Assembly (NCBI GenBank): GCA_965228955.1
Contig: OZ245848.1
Location: 2,542,001-2,606,000, forward strand
Direction: 5' to 3'
DNA from: JANSWY01 sp965228955
GTDB lineage: Bacteria; Bacteroidota; Bacteroidia; Cytophagales; Cyclobacteriaceae
Length of the DNA stretch: 64,000 bases
Positions 19,501 to 26,001 of the stretch are shown in pieces. Position 1 is the stretch's first letter. Each line of letters starts with the position of its first letter. The notes under the pieces were generated by a model, which worked only from the letters and a program-made list of their open reading frames with translations, searched no databases and had not been told where the DNA came from. The position numbers and the translations under genes are program-made.

Positions 19501-20284
19501 ATATCTATATACTGGTTGTGATCCAGGGTTAAAGCAAGAACTCACTTATAAATTAGTCAACAATGCATTTGTTCTGGACAACAGTAAAACAACCAGTTGT
19601 GAACCTACCTTTTCTACTCCTGAACCAAAGCCTAAACCCGTCAAAAAGCAAAAACCAATTCCTTCAATTGATGCGCCTCTTGTAGGACCAGGGGATTGTC
19701 CGCTTTCTCTCCAGGAAAACAATGGACAAATCGAATTTATTTGTAACGGTGATCAACCTTTTGCATTTGCACCAAAGAGCCATGAAGCTTATACTTTGTT
19801 TGATTCTTCAACAGGCCAATGGTTACCAAATCGTCCTAGCACACAAATTTGGGAGATGGGTACGATGCTAACAAGATACTTGCTCAACGAAGGAGAAGCT
19901 GTACTATGGGTTCAAGGGACTTCTCCATACAATATCAGTTTATTACCATTGGGACAATCAGGTTTACCAAGTTGGGAGAAGTTAAAACCAGAATCATTTG
20001 AACAAAATGTAGCATTGCATGGAGCTTTCAGTGAATTATCTACAACTGTAGGATCAATGGCAGCTCATGGTAATACAATTAAACCTGGTTCCATTGAATA
20101 TAAGGAGAGTGGTGATGTCGCAGTTTTTGTCTTACAGTTTAATGGTCGTCCAGATACTGAATACTGGGCATTTATTGGAAACAAGGCATCCAAGAAGCAA
20201 TTGACAAAGAAAATATCTTCTGGAGCAGGGTCTCCAACAACATTTCCAGTCTTTATGAATAACATGAATTCCATTTCACAATGA
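13583..20284 (+). CDS. Giant exported protein (2233 residues), unknown family
   Basis: I do not recognise the family. A signal peptide (about 1-20) sends it to the periplasm or surface. Residues about 20-480 look mainly helical. About 480-1650 alternate beta strands with long amphipathic helices, and a recurring strand-turn element appears near 1049 (GLDGKVSW), 1227 (DLSKGRVE) and 1303 (DFDSGKVE). A Gly/Ser/Asn-rich linker spans about 1658-1715. The C-terminal 500 residues are beta-rich with several Cys and include a TonB-like Pro/Lys stretch, PEPKPKPVKKQKPIP, near 2012-2026. No T9SS sorting domain or lipobox is visible. It shares the operon with the ExbB/ExbD-like genes and overlaps the next gene by 4 bp. 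A periplasm-spanning conduit or effector arm is inference. Confidence 0.75.
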   Translation: MLRFAILIIITLSIQLNASYSRQLKPQESLPQIINLYGEGPGLKFFIENEGSKLSKISDVLNGNIEDTVFTISQLRLYDFLKRYTQTQNNLPLNNFSSKEVAKYAVEYMRSLESQRKTADVIYDHVKQKAANWLTPEDADINSRRLVEGLELLGRGTLRAVIELEAGDIEGLSNKMNEVSIHKILKGLAKIQRKAKELDFQKIDALGEPNWIGSSAATYSNDLRQSFQILMKPIDKRKLTNYHSHLKALVDFQTAYSKLLGGAFEYYVTSGWNLDSELTITNNTPIIALQERWKEIEDIYKLRFNKDLSVPSDQALNWMITDLKEDYFEFRLLLRDLKVISDIPGEITVLSKNKVDKVMDSVVTAWNSVLADAQLSIDTTKASLSQLVELGIPKIAKSLLGDQLANLDSIYQNAILSEMGWAIDQLDSLIMDEPEKQKLTSLVATISNHLDQIEKIIEDPKILGDQILQNYELRTEWQGNSKVRYVLIEKSEIANNQQALIRVIPTGIKTPWINIDPSLWEKDLDDFTNEWNDQLNGLQLLVNQEIETWLKSHGFPGELVANFNDLEVSGGIPFPWLGRQWKLSFGSTASAQGDTILFNFNDLDDPEFWSTQIEKIAQEEFDAYRNQIEVELKDYWKLLVNTSDITIPEDIQGYLRGDQLVYTYDAGNFDQSLTGATLTFVIQEDSYEINYDVPEAVLIGKIQRLIPHIEIRDLKQDETGIHTKIWFAFDINNPIYIGDFKIFKNGQITAQSLNQGNVLLTLDGNFKIKLIGPSFENNTLKWSNIVFQDIPYHLSELKELNAELGLKISFLPEFDIQFDHRNDSKEILSRVLTSSLNTRGLLPPGVKVKDVKIDKNGIYPRFEIDPKLQQNVEAAINTEINNLCTEIEKVGVQILQDVRVIEFGKQAEAIYANVESWKLDEKANAIEVLKDVIQSPEDPQAVSRLMALVNNDDQIVLESGMVIEIDERNNAIEELGLIIDGFDCDGDPVITIEFDDNGLQPNIDKCLGKFIESLVNSEIDDDNVSIVFQANQMRLVVSGFSQIVNLEMYVGLDGKVSWNYSAEDIASAIIEPYLNEVEEIATEQLQNLGLEVTNDLVVIAENVLNEWENVLSQLGFSLINRPQLEQQLRSASDPIALSEMELNAKITAMSGMLTGTTIENVGLKISNGLIPDFSKCTANLNAVRNRINEWSSTLLQIDKDPILSEGVISARLLIQIPDFNTVPVNLRIDLSKGRVETSSWEDLLMAEIVKVINQKLLPHKMNNSDVSIELVSASNSSAKLIIKCIVTVSTGGDFDFPIPASLIIDFDSGKVEISEDGDLKSLFMGVAGEVLQVLSLPLLEGNKWLKSVDLYPKGGIPEGIIVTGEAPLWGVAKIEIPGLIISHKGVRLGEAGIKINFGGARAPIPPFELVEPAGEIKGTNLSISAKLTVSSPPSPIPESERIIYAKGTFTVDLKKPLRWTTQTDLVALQVFNLGYSRQVLDIGKGTYEMEIDFGGPLKEIIAIQGNGKLEAKGPRVNAYGKMLMFGEPMATGVLKLDLANQTIYADSKIDIPVTGSVGSHFSTGRHFSNPTIGATETFKILKFELGGTKFLVSPNIASANFSVIGMSMTLQVPGYKQLDEKAFEKLLKNLLSPDFSNIDEALLALLSGDITINPFSGFGPGGGGIGGNDGDGGDGGSSGSSGGNGDSGYGNTTGAKSQSSASAGTGNSAGNLQGNVAIPPVKLETPVVSPTANGTTPALIPGSFSFPLRNVDGIYRVFRTNSQDATENQPLSFIDSKYISDHFISTTGNEYQSAGFFLNASSDYYVHVLKQNLQGSSCPGDHGVVHWYAGKDLGKTKHIEMPLHDLEGMIGSLCYSSLPGRISGDPALGNWLRNFSLAVGNRTFELNDSQLIAKSPGSAFKLSAPSGMYAVAIRFYNSLNHTLIIGTKDGGQVINIPEMHLIANNSSAQTSLLQIAQKHANVGIGLYESGGTLYLYTGCDPGLKQELTYKLVNNAFVLDNSKTTSCEPTFSTPEPKPKPVKKQKPIPSIDAPLVGPGDCPLSLQENNGQIEFICNGDQPFAFAPKSHEAYTLFDSSTGQWLPNRPSTQIWEMGTMLTRYLLNEGEAVLWVQGTSPYNISLLPLGQSGLPSWEKLKPESFEQNVALHGAFSELSTTVGSMAAHGNTIKPGSIEYKESGDVAVFVLQFNGRPDTEYWAFIGNKASKKQLTKKISSGAGSPTTFPVFMNNMNSISQ

Positions 20285-23200
20285 GACAGATAGCTTTATC
20301 CTTATTATTAATCTTTAGTTCCTTGACTATAATGGCTCAAGAAGAATTGGAATTCTTTCGGGCTCAGAATGAACTAATTGTAAGACAGAACCAAAACTTC
20401 TATTGGCAAAATGGAAACGACCTGATTTATATGGGGTCACTTAAACAAATACCCGGCAACCACAATATAGAAGAACTTGAAAGTAGAAGTGAATTGATGA
20501 GTCATCTACTTAACCAGTTTCTAGGGGGAGTTATTTCGGAAGCAAAAAGAGCCAATCGCGATTCTATATTTAGTGATGGATTTGTTCTGGATGAGGCTGT
20601 GAAGGCGGTTGGAGTCCAATACCAGAAAGATGGCCCATACACAGTGTATGTGGGCCAGCGGTTACTGAAAGTAGAAAACCAACAAGAAGTTTCGTTGCAG
20701 AGCATGGAGGATCTTACAGATCAAATTTCATTGTTTCTAAATCAAAAAAGCGGCAGAGAACTAAAATATACCAAACAAGAAAAAAACAATGAGGCCATTT
20801 ACGAAATAACTGATGGCCAGCAACAGTTTAAAGTTCGTATTTATAGCTCACAAGATGACTTTACCACAAATTTACAAACATTCTATCAGCGTACGGGAAG
20901 TAATGATTTTAACAGATTTATAAACCTGATTTGTAACCAAAAGAAAGTCTCTCATCATTGGCATCAGAGTAATACTCTGTGTTTGCATCTTTATGTTGAT
21001 AGGAATTTCAATTTATCTGAGAATGAACTTTTGAGCTTTATTAACAAAAGTGGAAATCCAACTGTGACAGTCGATACTACAACTGTAATTGTTGACAATT
21101 TAACCACAGCTAAAAACAGAGGACAATATCAGTTCATAGCAGATTACCTGCACAGGGAAATTAATTACCCATTTGAAAATAGAGAGATTATTTATTTGAA
21201 TACTGGAGACCCTATCTTCATCCAGGATTCCGTTCTTGAAATGTATACCAGAAATGGGTTCAAATTGATATCAGATCAACCTATTGACAGCAGAAACAAG
21301 TTTTTTGTTTTACCAGAGTTAGTGTATAGAGAGAGTAATCAATTAGAAACCCATATCGTTGGACCAATTGAAATCATTAATAGTAATGCAGTGGCATACC
21401 ATTTAAAGGATGAGGATCATTACGTCCTTGCTACTTTTGACAATACAAGTGCTTCAATTAGTTTCCATTATCTGGTAGGATGGTCCAATGTTGAGGATAA
21501 ATCAAGGATACTAGAATTGATATCTAAGAATGATTTCCCACAAAGAAATGCTTTTCAAATCAAGGAGGTAGATAACAAACTTCTTTTAATATCACATCAA
21601 TTTGATGAATTGAAAGTAGATATATGGAACCCTGAGACAGGAGAAAGAAAAAATTTAGCTTACCTCTCCAGAACATTAAGTGATGTACAGATTGAAATAG
21701 CTATTTCTGCAATTATTAAACAGTATTCGGAATCTCCAAATAATGCGTACCCAGTTTTTCATGAACCAGATGCCTATAAAAATTCCAACAGCCTTGCTTA
21801 CTCTTTTCCTGATAATCCGGAAATGATCTTTCTAGCCAAGAGATTAAGCAATACGCAAATAAGAACTGTTATTGTAAATGGTGAGAGATATCACAATAAT
21901 TGGAAATCATTTTACGAATCACTTGTAAGCAGCCCCAACTTTGAAGGTGAAAATCATATACTTCAAGTGCAAAACGATCCAGTCATTATTGATGAGGACT
22001 TTCAGGTTTGGACAGAATTTCAGCAAAGTATGGAACTAATACTTGGTCTTCCTCAAAATCAACCATCTTTCTTACAAGAGAAAGTAATTTTGGAAGCCAT
22101 AAGGCTATATGAGTTGTACCAAGAAAAACCAGAAATTCTACATTGGAATGTGAATAATGAATATGTTGCTTTGGAGTATGTTAATTCAGGTGTTGCTGGA
22201 TTAATATCAGGTAATGCTAAACCTGAAAAATTCTTAGCAATCAACAAAATGAAAAATCATTCCTCAAATCAAAACTTGATTTCTGCAATTTTAGATAAGT
22301 GTATCGAACTCAATAAATTTGATAACATTACAATACTAGGAGAACCAGAAGATGAGGCTTGGCTGGTTTCAATAGACAGCACATATTTTATCGGAGGGCA
22401 ACAGCTAAATCAGTTATTCTGGCTTGGCGATGGATTTAAATTGGTTGATGGAAATATGACACCCTTCCTGGTCCATCTGGCAAGTATGATCACAAATCAT
22501 CAGATTACACCAAATATAGAAGTGTTGAAGCAAGAAGGGAACAACTGGGTTTATTCTTTAAAATCTAATCACAAAATTGTCTACTCCTTCAATCAAATTC
22601 AAACACCTGATTTTAAAGTACTTATTGGCGAACTATCATACCAGAAATATCTAGAAAAGGAAGAGTTCATTCCTTCCCTGCGAAGCGCATTTCTTAGCTC
22701 AGATACAATCCTGACAGAAATCGTATTAGATGTATTAATCTCAGAGTCAGGTAATAAAATTGCTTTATGGGATGATCTAAATTTTACTCATCATTTGCCT
22801 GTCGCAAGCTTTCCAGAATATAATGCAACACAGAGAAAACCTCTTTTATCGAAATTGGTAACGCTATTTAAAAATGATTCTGACTTCAGTATTGTTCCTA
22901 AGAATAATCTCAATTCTTCAGGGGCTTATGGTTTATATTCGGCAGACTCTCAAACCTGGTACTACTTGCTTAATGAGACAGGAGCTTCTATTAGAACAGT
23001 AAAAAATCTTGATCATGATCTTTCTCAAGAAATTCTGGATGTATTTCTTGCTGAAAAGATGCCATCGCTCAGTTCAAGCTATAACCAAAGAAACAACACC
23101 TATTTTTTCCTGGATGATCAGAATAACCTTGGGCGAATTAGTATGATCAATAATCGTTTGAAATGGCATTTGATTGGTAACTTATCAGGATTAGGCGAAT

Positions 23201-23955
23201 CCAATTTACCTGACTTATATTCAGATTTACTTGAGTACTTAAGCAATAACTTAGAAATAGCGTCGATGGAATCATTTGAGTGGCTGGACCTTACAGCAAA
23301 CCAAGTTGCCATATGGGGTCAAAGTTCAGAGAAAAGCATATTAGTAAGACAAAAAACGAACGGAACCTCCAAGGTTATATCTTCTAGTGTATATTCCAAA
23401 TACTTGGCTAACAGATCTTTACTTGATCAATATTTCTCAGAGACCTTAAAAATGGCCAATCCGGAAAATATAAAAACATATGAGGGGATAGGTTATTTGG
23501 AATTGTATAATCCCGAGAGTAAAGAATGGTATATCTCAAACAACCAGAGTATAAAATCAATCACTATTTCATCTGCCGTTCATAACAGACTTGCTTCCGC
23601 TAGTAGCAATAGAAAGAAATTAGTCATTAGATCTCTACTAAAGCATCACACAACAAATCCCGGATTGCAATATTCTTCGAAAGGGTTCTACTTTTATAAA
23701 GATAATTCTACGGTTATAATAAACCACAAATTTGCACCCAATAAAATTTATTGTGTGAACATCACTCAGATGAAAGGATTGATCAGTTCTAATATTGGAG
23801 ATGATAACAAGTTAAGAGACATCTTTGGTACATCCTCAAAGGATCTAATTATTAAGAAGGTATTTGAATGTTTTTGTATAGATGGCAATAGTTTTAGTAC
23901 AAAGTTTGGGCTTCAAGGATCACAGAAAAATATTTATGACCCTCAAGAATGTTAG
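20281..23955 (+). CDS. Exported 1224-residue repeat protein, unknown family
   Basis: A signal peptide ends near LTIMAQ (residue 20). No known domain was recognised. From about residue 370 to 1150 the sequence appears built from diverged units of roughly 60 residues. Each has a strand pair with aromatic residues, such as 'YGLYSADSQTWYYLL' (about 882), 'YFFLDDQNNLGRISM' (about 941), 'YLELYNPESKEWYIS' (about 1071) and 'FYFYKDNSTVIINHK' (about 1137), followed by a helix. The N-terminal 300 residues differ and are alpha/beta. The C-terminus ends with clustered Cys (ECFCIDG, PQEC). It starts inside the giant gene's stop (ATGA) and closes the first unit; a 213-bp gap follows. A partner role with the giant protein is inferred from coupling. 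Confidence 0.75.
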   Translation: MRQIALSLLLIFSSLTIMAQEELEFFRAQNELIVRQNQNFYWQNGNDLIYMGSLKQIPGNHNIEELESRSELMSHLLNQFLGGVISEAKRANRDSIFSDGFVLDEAVKAVGVQYQKDGPYTVYVGQRLLKVENQQEVSLQSMEDLTDQISLFLNQKSGRELKYTKQEKNNEAIYEITDGQQQFKVRIYSSQDDFTTNLQTFYQRTGSNDFNRFINLICNQKKVSHHWHQSNTLCLHLYVDRNFNLSENELLSFINKSGNPTVTVDTTTVIVDNLTTAKNRGQYQFIADYLHREINYPFENREIIYLNTGDPIFIQDSVLEMYTRNGFKLISDQPIDSRNKFFVLPELVYRESNQLETHIVGPIEIINSNAVAYHLKDEDHYVLATFDNTSASISFHYLVGWSNVEDKSRILELISKNDFPQRNAFQIKEVDNKLLLISHQFDELKVDIWNPETGERKNLAYLSRTLSDVQIEIAISAIIKQYSESPNNAYPVFHEPDAYKNSNSLAYSFPDNPEMIFLAKRLSNTQIRTVIVNGERYHNNWKSFYESLVSSPNFEGENHILQVQNDPVIIDEDFQVWTEFQQSMELILGLPQNQPSFLQEKVILEAIRLYELYQEKPEILHWNVNNEYVALEYVNSGVAGLISGNAKPEKFLAINKMKNHSSNQNLISAILDKCIELNKFDNITILGEPEDEAWLVSIDSTYFIGGQQLNQLFWLGDGFKLVDGNMTPFLVHLASMITNHQITPNIEVLKQEGNNWVYSLKSNHKIVYSFNQIQTPDFKVLIGELSYQKYLEKEEFIPSLRSAFLSSDTILTEIVLDVLISESGNKIALWDDLNFTHHLPVASFPEYNATQRKPLLSKLVTLFKNDSDFSIVPKNNLNSSGAYGLYSADSQTWYYLLNETGASIRTVKNLDHDLSQEILDVFLAEKMPSLSSSYNQRNNTYFFLDDQNNLGRISMINNRLKWHLIGNLSGLGESNLPDLYSDLLEYLSNNLEIASMESFEWLDLTANQVAIWGQSSEKSILVRQKTNGTSKVISSSVYSKYLANRSLLDQYFSETLKMANPENIKTYEGIGYLELYNPESKEWYISNNQSIKSITISSAVHNRLASASSNRKKLVIRSLLKHHTTNPGLQYSSKGFYFYKDNSTVIINHKFAPNKIYCVNITQMKGLISSNIGDDNKLRDIFGTSSKDLIIKKVFECFCIDGNSFSTKFGLQGSQKNIYDPQEC

Positions 23956-23990
23956 TATATATTGAATTTTGCTCTACTCTAAGATTAAAA

Positions 23991-24006
23991 TACCCTCGAA
24001 TAGGTA
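23991..24006. promoter_or_regulatory. NarL-type 7-2-7 operator, site 2
   Basis: TACCCTC-GA-ATAGGTA matches the NarL 7-2-7 consensus at 12 of 14 defined positions; the right half-site is perfect. AAAATACC on the left and GGTATTGAATT on the right are identical to site 1 (10497), with the same 8-base gap between them. It lies 162 bp before the start at 24169, in the only sizeable gap of this region. Confidence 0.6.
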
Positions 24007-24007
24007 T

Positions 24008-24024
24008 TGAATTAGTTTAATTCA
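24008..24024. promoter_or_regulatory. 7-bp-arm dyad next to NarL-like site 2
   Basis: TGAATTA-GTT-TAATTCA is a perfect inverted repeat directly after the 7-2-7 site. It may be a second operator or part of the promoter region of the unit that starts at 24169. Confidence 0.3.
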
Positions 24025-24168
24025 TTTGGCAATTTTCAGTTGTTAATTTTATTTTCTCTGGAGGTTGACCCGTTAAGTACAAATCTTTAAAAGTATTGAA
24101 TGCTTAGAAAATGTGTATGTAACTTCATGACTTCTGGCATCAAACGACTTTTTTAATCGTAAACCGAC

Positions 24169-25401
24169 ATGCAAATTACACAATTGGATGAAGCTAACTA
24201 CAATAGAGTCTTTGTACATTTTCAAGATGAGATTACCAATTTCGGACTGGCATCTGAAGTGATTTCACAGATTCCAAGGTATAAAGACCGGCCAGGAGCA
24301 TTCTACAGCTCACGATACTTATATGAAAAAGTAGAAATTTTTGACCGGAAGAATCTAGTGGATGACCCATTCGGGATTTATCTTGACAATCTCAATTTGG
24401 CTATCATAAATATTCAGCTTGAAGAACAGTTAAAAGAACTAGAAGAGCACCCTGCTGTAGCATCAATATATCCCGACATAATGGTTACGAAAAGTGATCT
24501 CGTCAGAGAACCATATGTGGAGTCAAATTGGGGAGTAGATAAATTAAACCTCGCAGATACAATCAGAGATGGCTCAGGAGTCAATGTTGCAGTTTTAGAT
24601 TCAGGTATAGACCTTACTCATCCCAACTACCAATATTTAGATGGTAAACAGAATAATCAGCACAACATTGTTTCCCCAACACGTAGTGTTCAGGATTTTT
24701 ATGGTCATGGCACACATGTAGCTGGAATTATCGCAGGAAAACCAAAAGGCAACCTTAAATACGGAGTTGCGCCTAAAGTCAACCTTTTCATAGGCAAGGT
24801 TACAGGAAATTCAGGTCAATTTTTCAGTAAAACAGATATTGTTAATGGAATTGATTGGGCTCTGGAAAAGCATTGTAAAATCATAAATTTATCCGGGGGG
24901 TTCCGAGTATTTAATGGAAAGGTACATCCAAGCTTACAGAAAGCAGTTACAGCAGCCTACCAAAAAAAAGCAATAGTTGTCGCGGCAGTTGGAAATGACA
25001 GTATCAGAACAAATACTCCTCCTGACACCAGACCTGTAGAAGGACCTGCAAACTGTTTGAATGCTGTTGCTGTTAGTGCTATAAACGACAAGGATGAGAT
25101 CTACAAATGGGCTAATCAACAGAAATTTCCATTCCAGGAAATTGATTTCATAGCTCCTGGTGTAGGCATCTTTTCCACGTTTCCAATCGATATTGACTCC
25201 CGAGGTTTTAGTGTACTTAGTGGAACCAGTATGGCTACTCCCTTCATTTCAGGGATGCTTGCACTGTATTATCAGAACAATTTAGATAAGGACCCTGATG
25301 AAATCATCAATCTATTAAAGCAAAGTCTTTCCAGGATAAGGTTAGATTTTCAAGATGCAGGAAACGGAATGCCAATATTTAATGAACCTACAATAACTTA
25401 A
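24169..25401 (+). CDS. S8 family subtilisin-like serine peptidase, apparently not exported
   Basis: This 410-residue protein has the complete subtilase triad: Asp144 in VAVLDSGIDLTHP, His180 in YGHGTHVAGII, oxyanion Asn276 in AVGNDS and Ser354 in SGTSMATPFISG. Residues about 1-110 form an I9-like prodomain ('LEEHPAVASIYPDIMV'). There is no N-terminal signal peptide or membrane segment, and the catalytic domain ends near the C-terminus. As annotated it should act in the cytoplasm unless exported by another route. It opens the second unit, behind NarL-like site 2, and is 10 bp ahead of the unknown soluble protein. Processing of a system component or regulated self-activation is inference. Confidence 0.93.
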   Translation: MQITQLDEANYNRVFVHFQDEITNFGLASEVISQIPRYKDRPGAFYSSRYLYEKVEIFDRKNLVDDPFGIYLDNLNLAIINIQLEEQLKELEEHPAVASIYPDIMVTKSDLVREPYVESNWGVDKLNLADTIRDGSGVNVAVLDSGIDLTHPNYQYLDGKQNNQHNIVSPTRSVQDFYGHGTHVAGIIAGKPKGNLKYGVAPKVNLFIGKVTGNSGQFFSKTDIVNGIDWALEKHCKIINLSGGFRVFNGKVHPSLQKAVTAAYQKKAIVVAAVGNDSIRTNTPPDTRPVEGPANCLNAVAVSAINDKDEIYKWANQQKFPFQEIDFIAPGVGIFSTFPIDIDSRGFSVLSGTSMATPFISGMLALYYQNNLDKDPDEIINLLKQSLSRIRLDFQDAGNGMPIFNEPTIT

Positions 25402-25411
25402 TATATCAGAA

Positions 25412-25996
25412 ATGTCACACGCAAAAGATTATCAAAGTACCATAACATTTAAGAATGACTTGGGATTACAAGAAGTTTACTCAAGTCAAAATTATGGCAC
25501 ATTTTACAGTGTCTACTTATCCTTGGAATCAAAACCAGGGTCTAAACCAAATCAAATTGAAATTTCTAATATTCATTTTAAAATCGTCAATTACAAAGGA
25601 ATTATTAATATGGGGATTGTAAAGGTAGGGGTAAGAAAAGACGAAACTGAGGGATATTTAGAGTTTGAAGTTCAGGTCCGTGCTATGGAAAGAAATAGAG
25701 AATTTCCTTTAGTTGAACCCAACGGAGACCCAATGGAAATTAAAATTGATAGAAGTAAGATTAACCGAGTAATTATAACACGACTGCTATTACCTATGAG
25801 TACTAATGACTTCAATCCAGCTTTAGGTCCAAACCATGTCAACAATGCAGTTTTTGATGACGAGTTCTATTACCGTGATGGTCTTACATTTGATTCCTCT
25901 GATAATGAAAGAAAGAAGAGACCTGGAATGCAAGGTGGTGGTGGAAACTCCTCAGGGAAAAGGTGTTACCAACTCACATTAAAGATTGAGGACTAA
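25412..25996 (+). CDS. Unknown soluble protein
   Basis: I do not recognise this 194-residue protein. It has no signal peptide or membrane helix. It looks beta-rich (for example 'NIHFKIVNYKGIINMGIVKVGVRKDETEGYLEFEVQVRAM') and has a flexible, basic Gly-rich stretch, KKRPGMQGGGGNSSGKR, before a last strand. It lies between the cytoplasmic subtilase (10 bp upstream) and the sensor kinase (5 bp downstream), so it is clearly co-transcribed. It could be a substrate, inhibitor or targeting partner of the peptidase; nothing in the sequence decides this. Confidence 0.6.
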   Translation: MSHAKDYQSTITFKNDLGLQEVYSSQNYGTFYSVYLSLESKPGSKPNQIEISNIHFKIVNYKGIINMGIVKVGVRKDETEGYLEFEVQVRAMERNREFPLVEPNGDPMEIKIDRSKINRVIITRLLLPMSTNDFNPALGPNHVNNAVFDDEFYYRDGLTFDSSDNERKKRPGMQGGGGNSSGKRCYQLTLKIED

Positions 25997-26001
25997 GTAA
26001 A

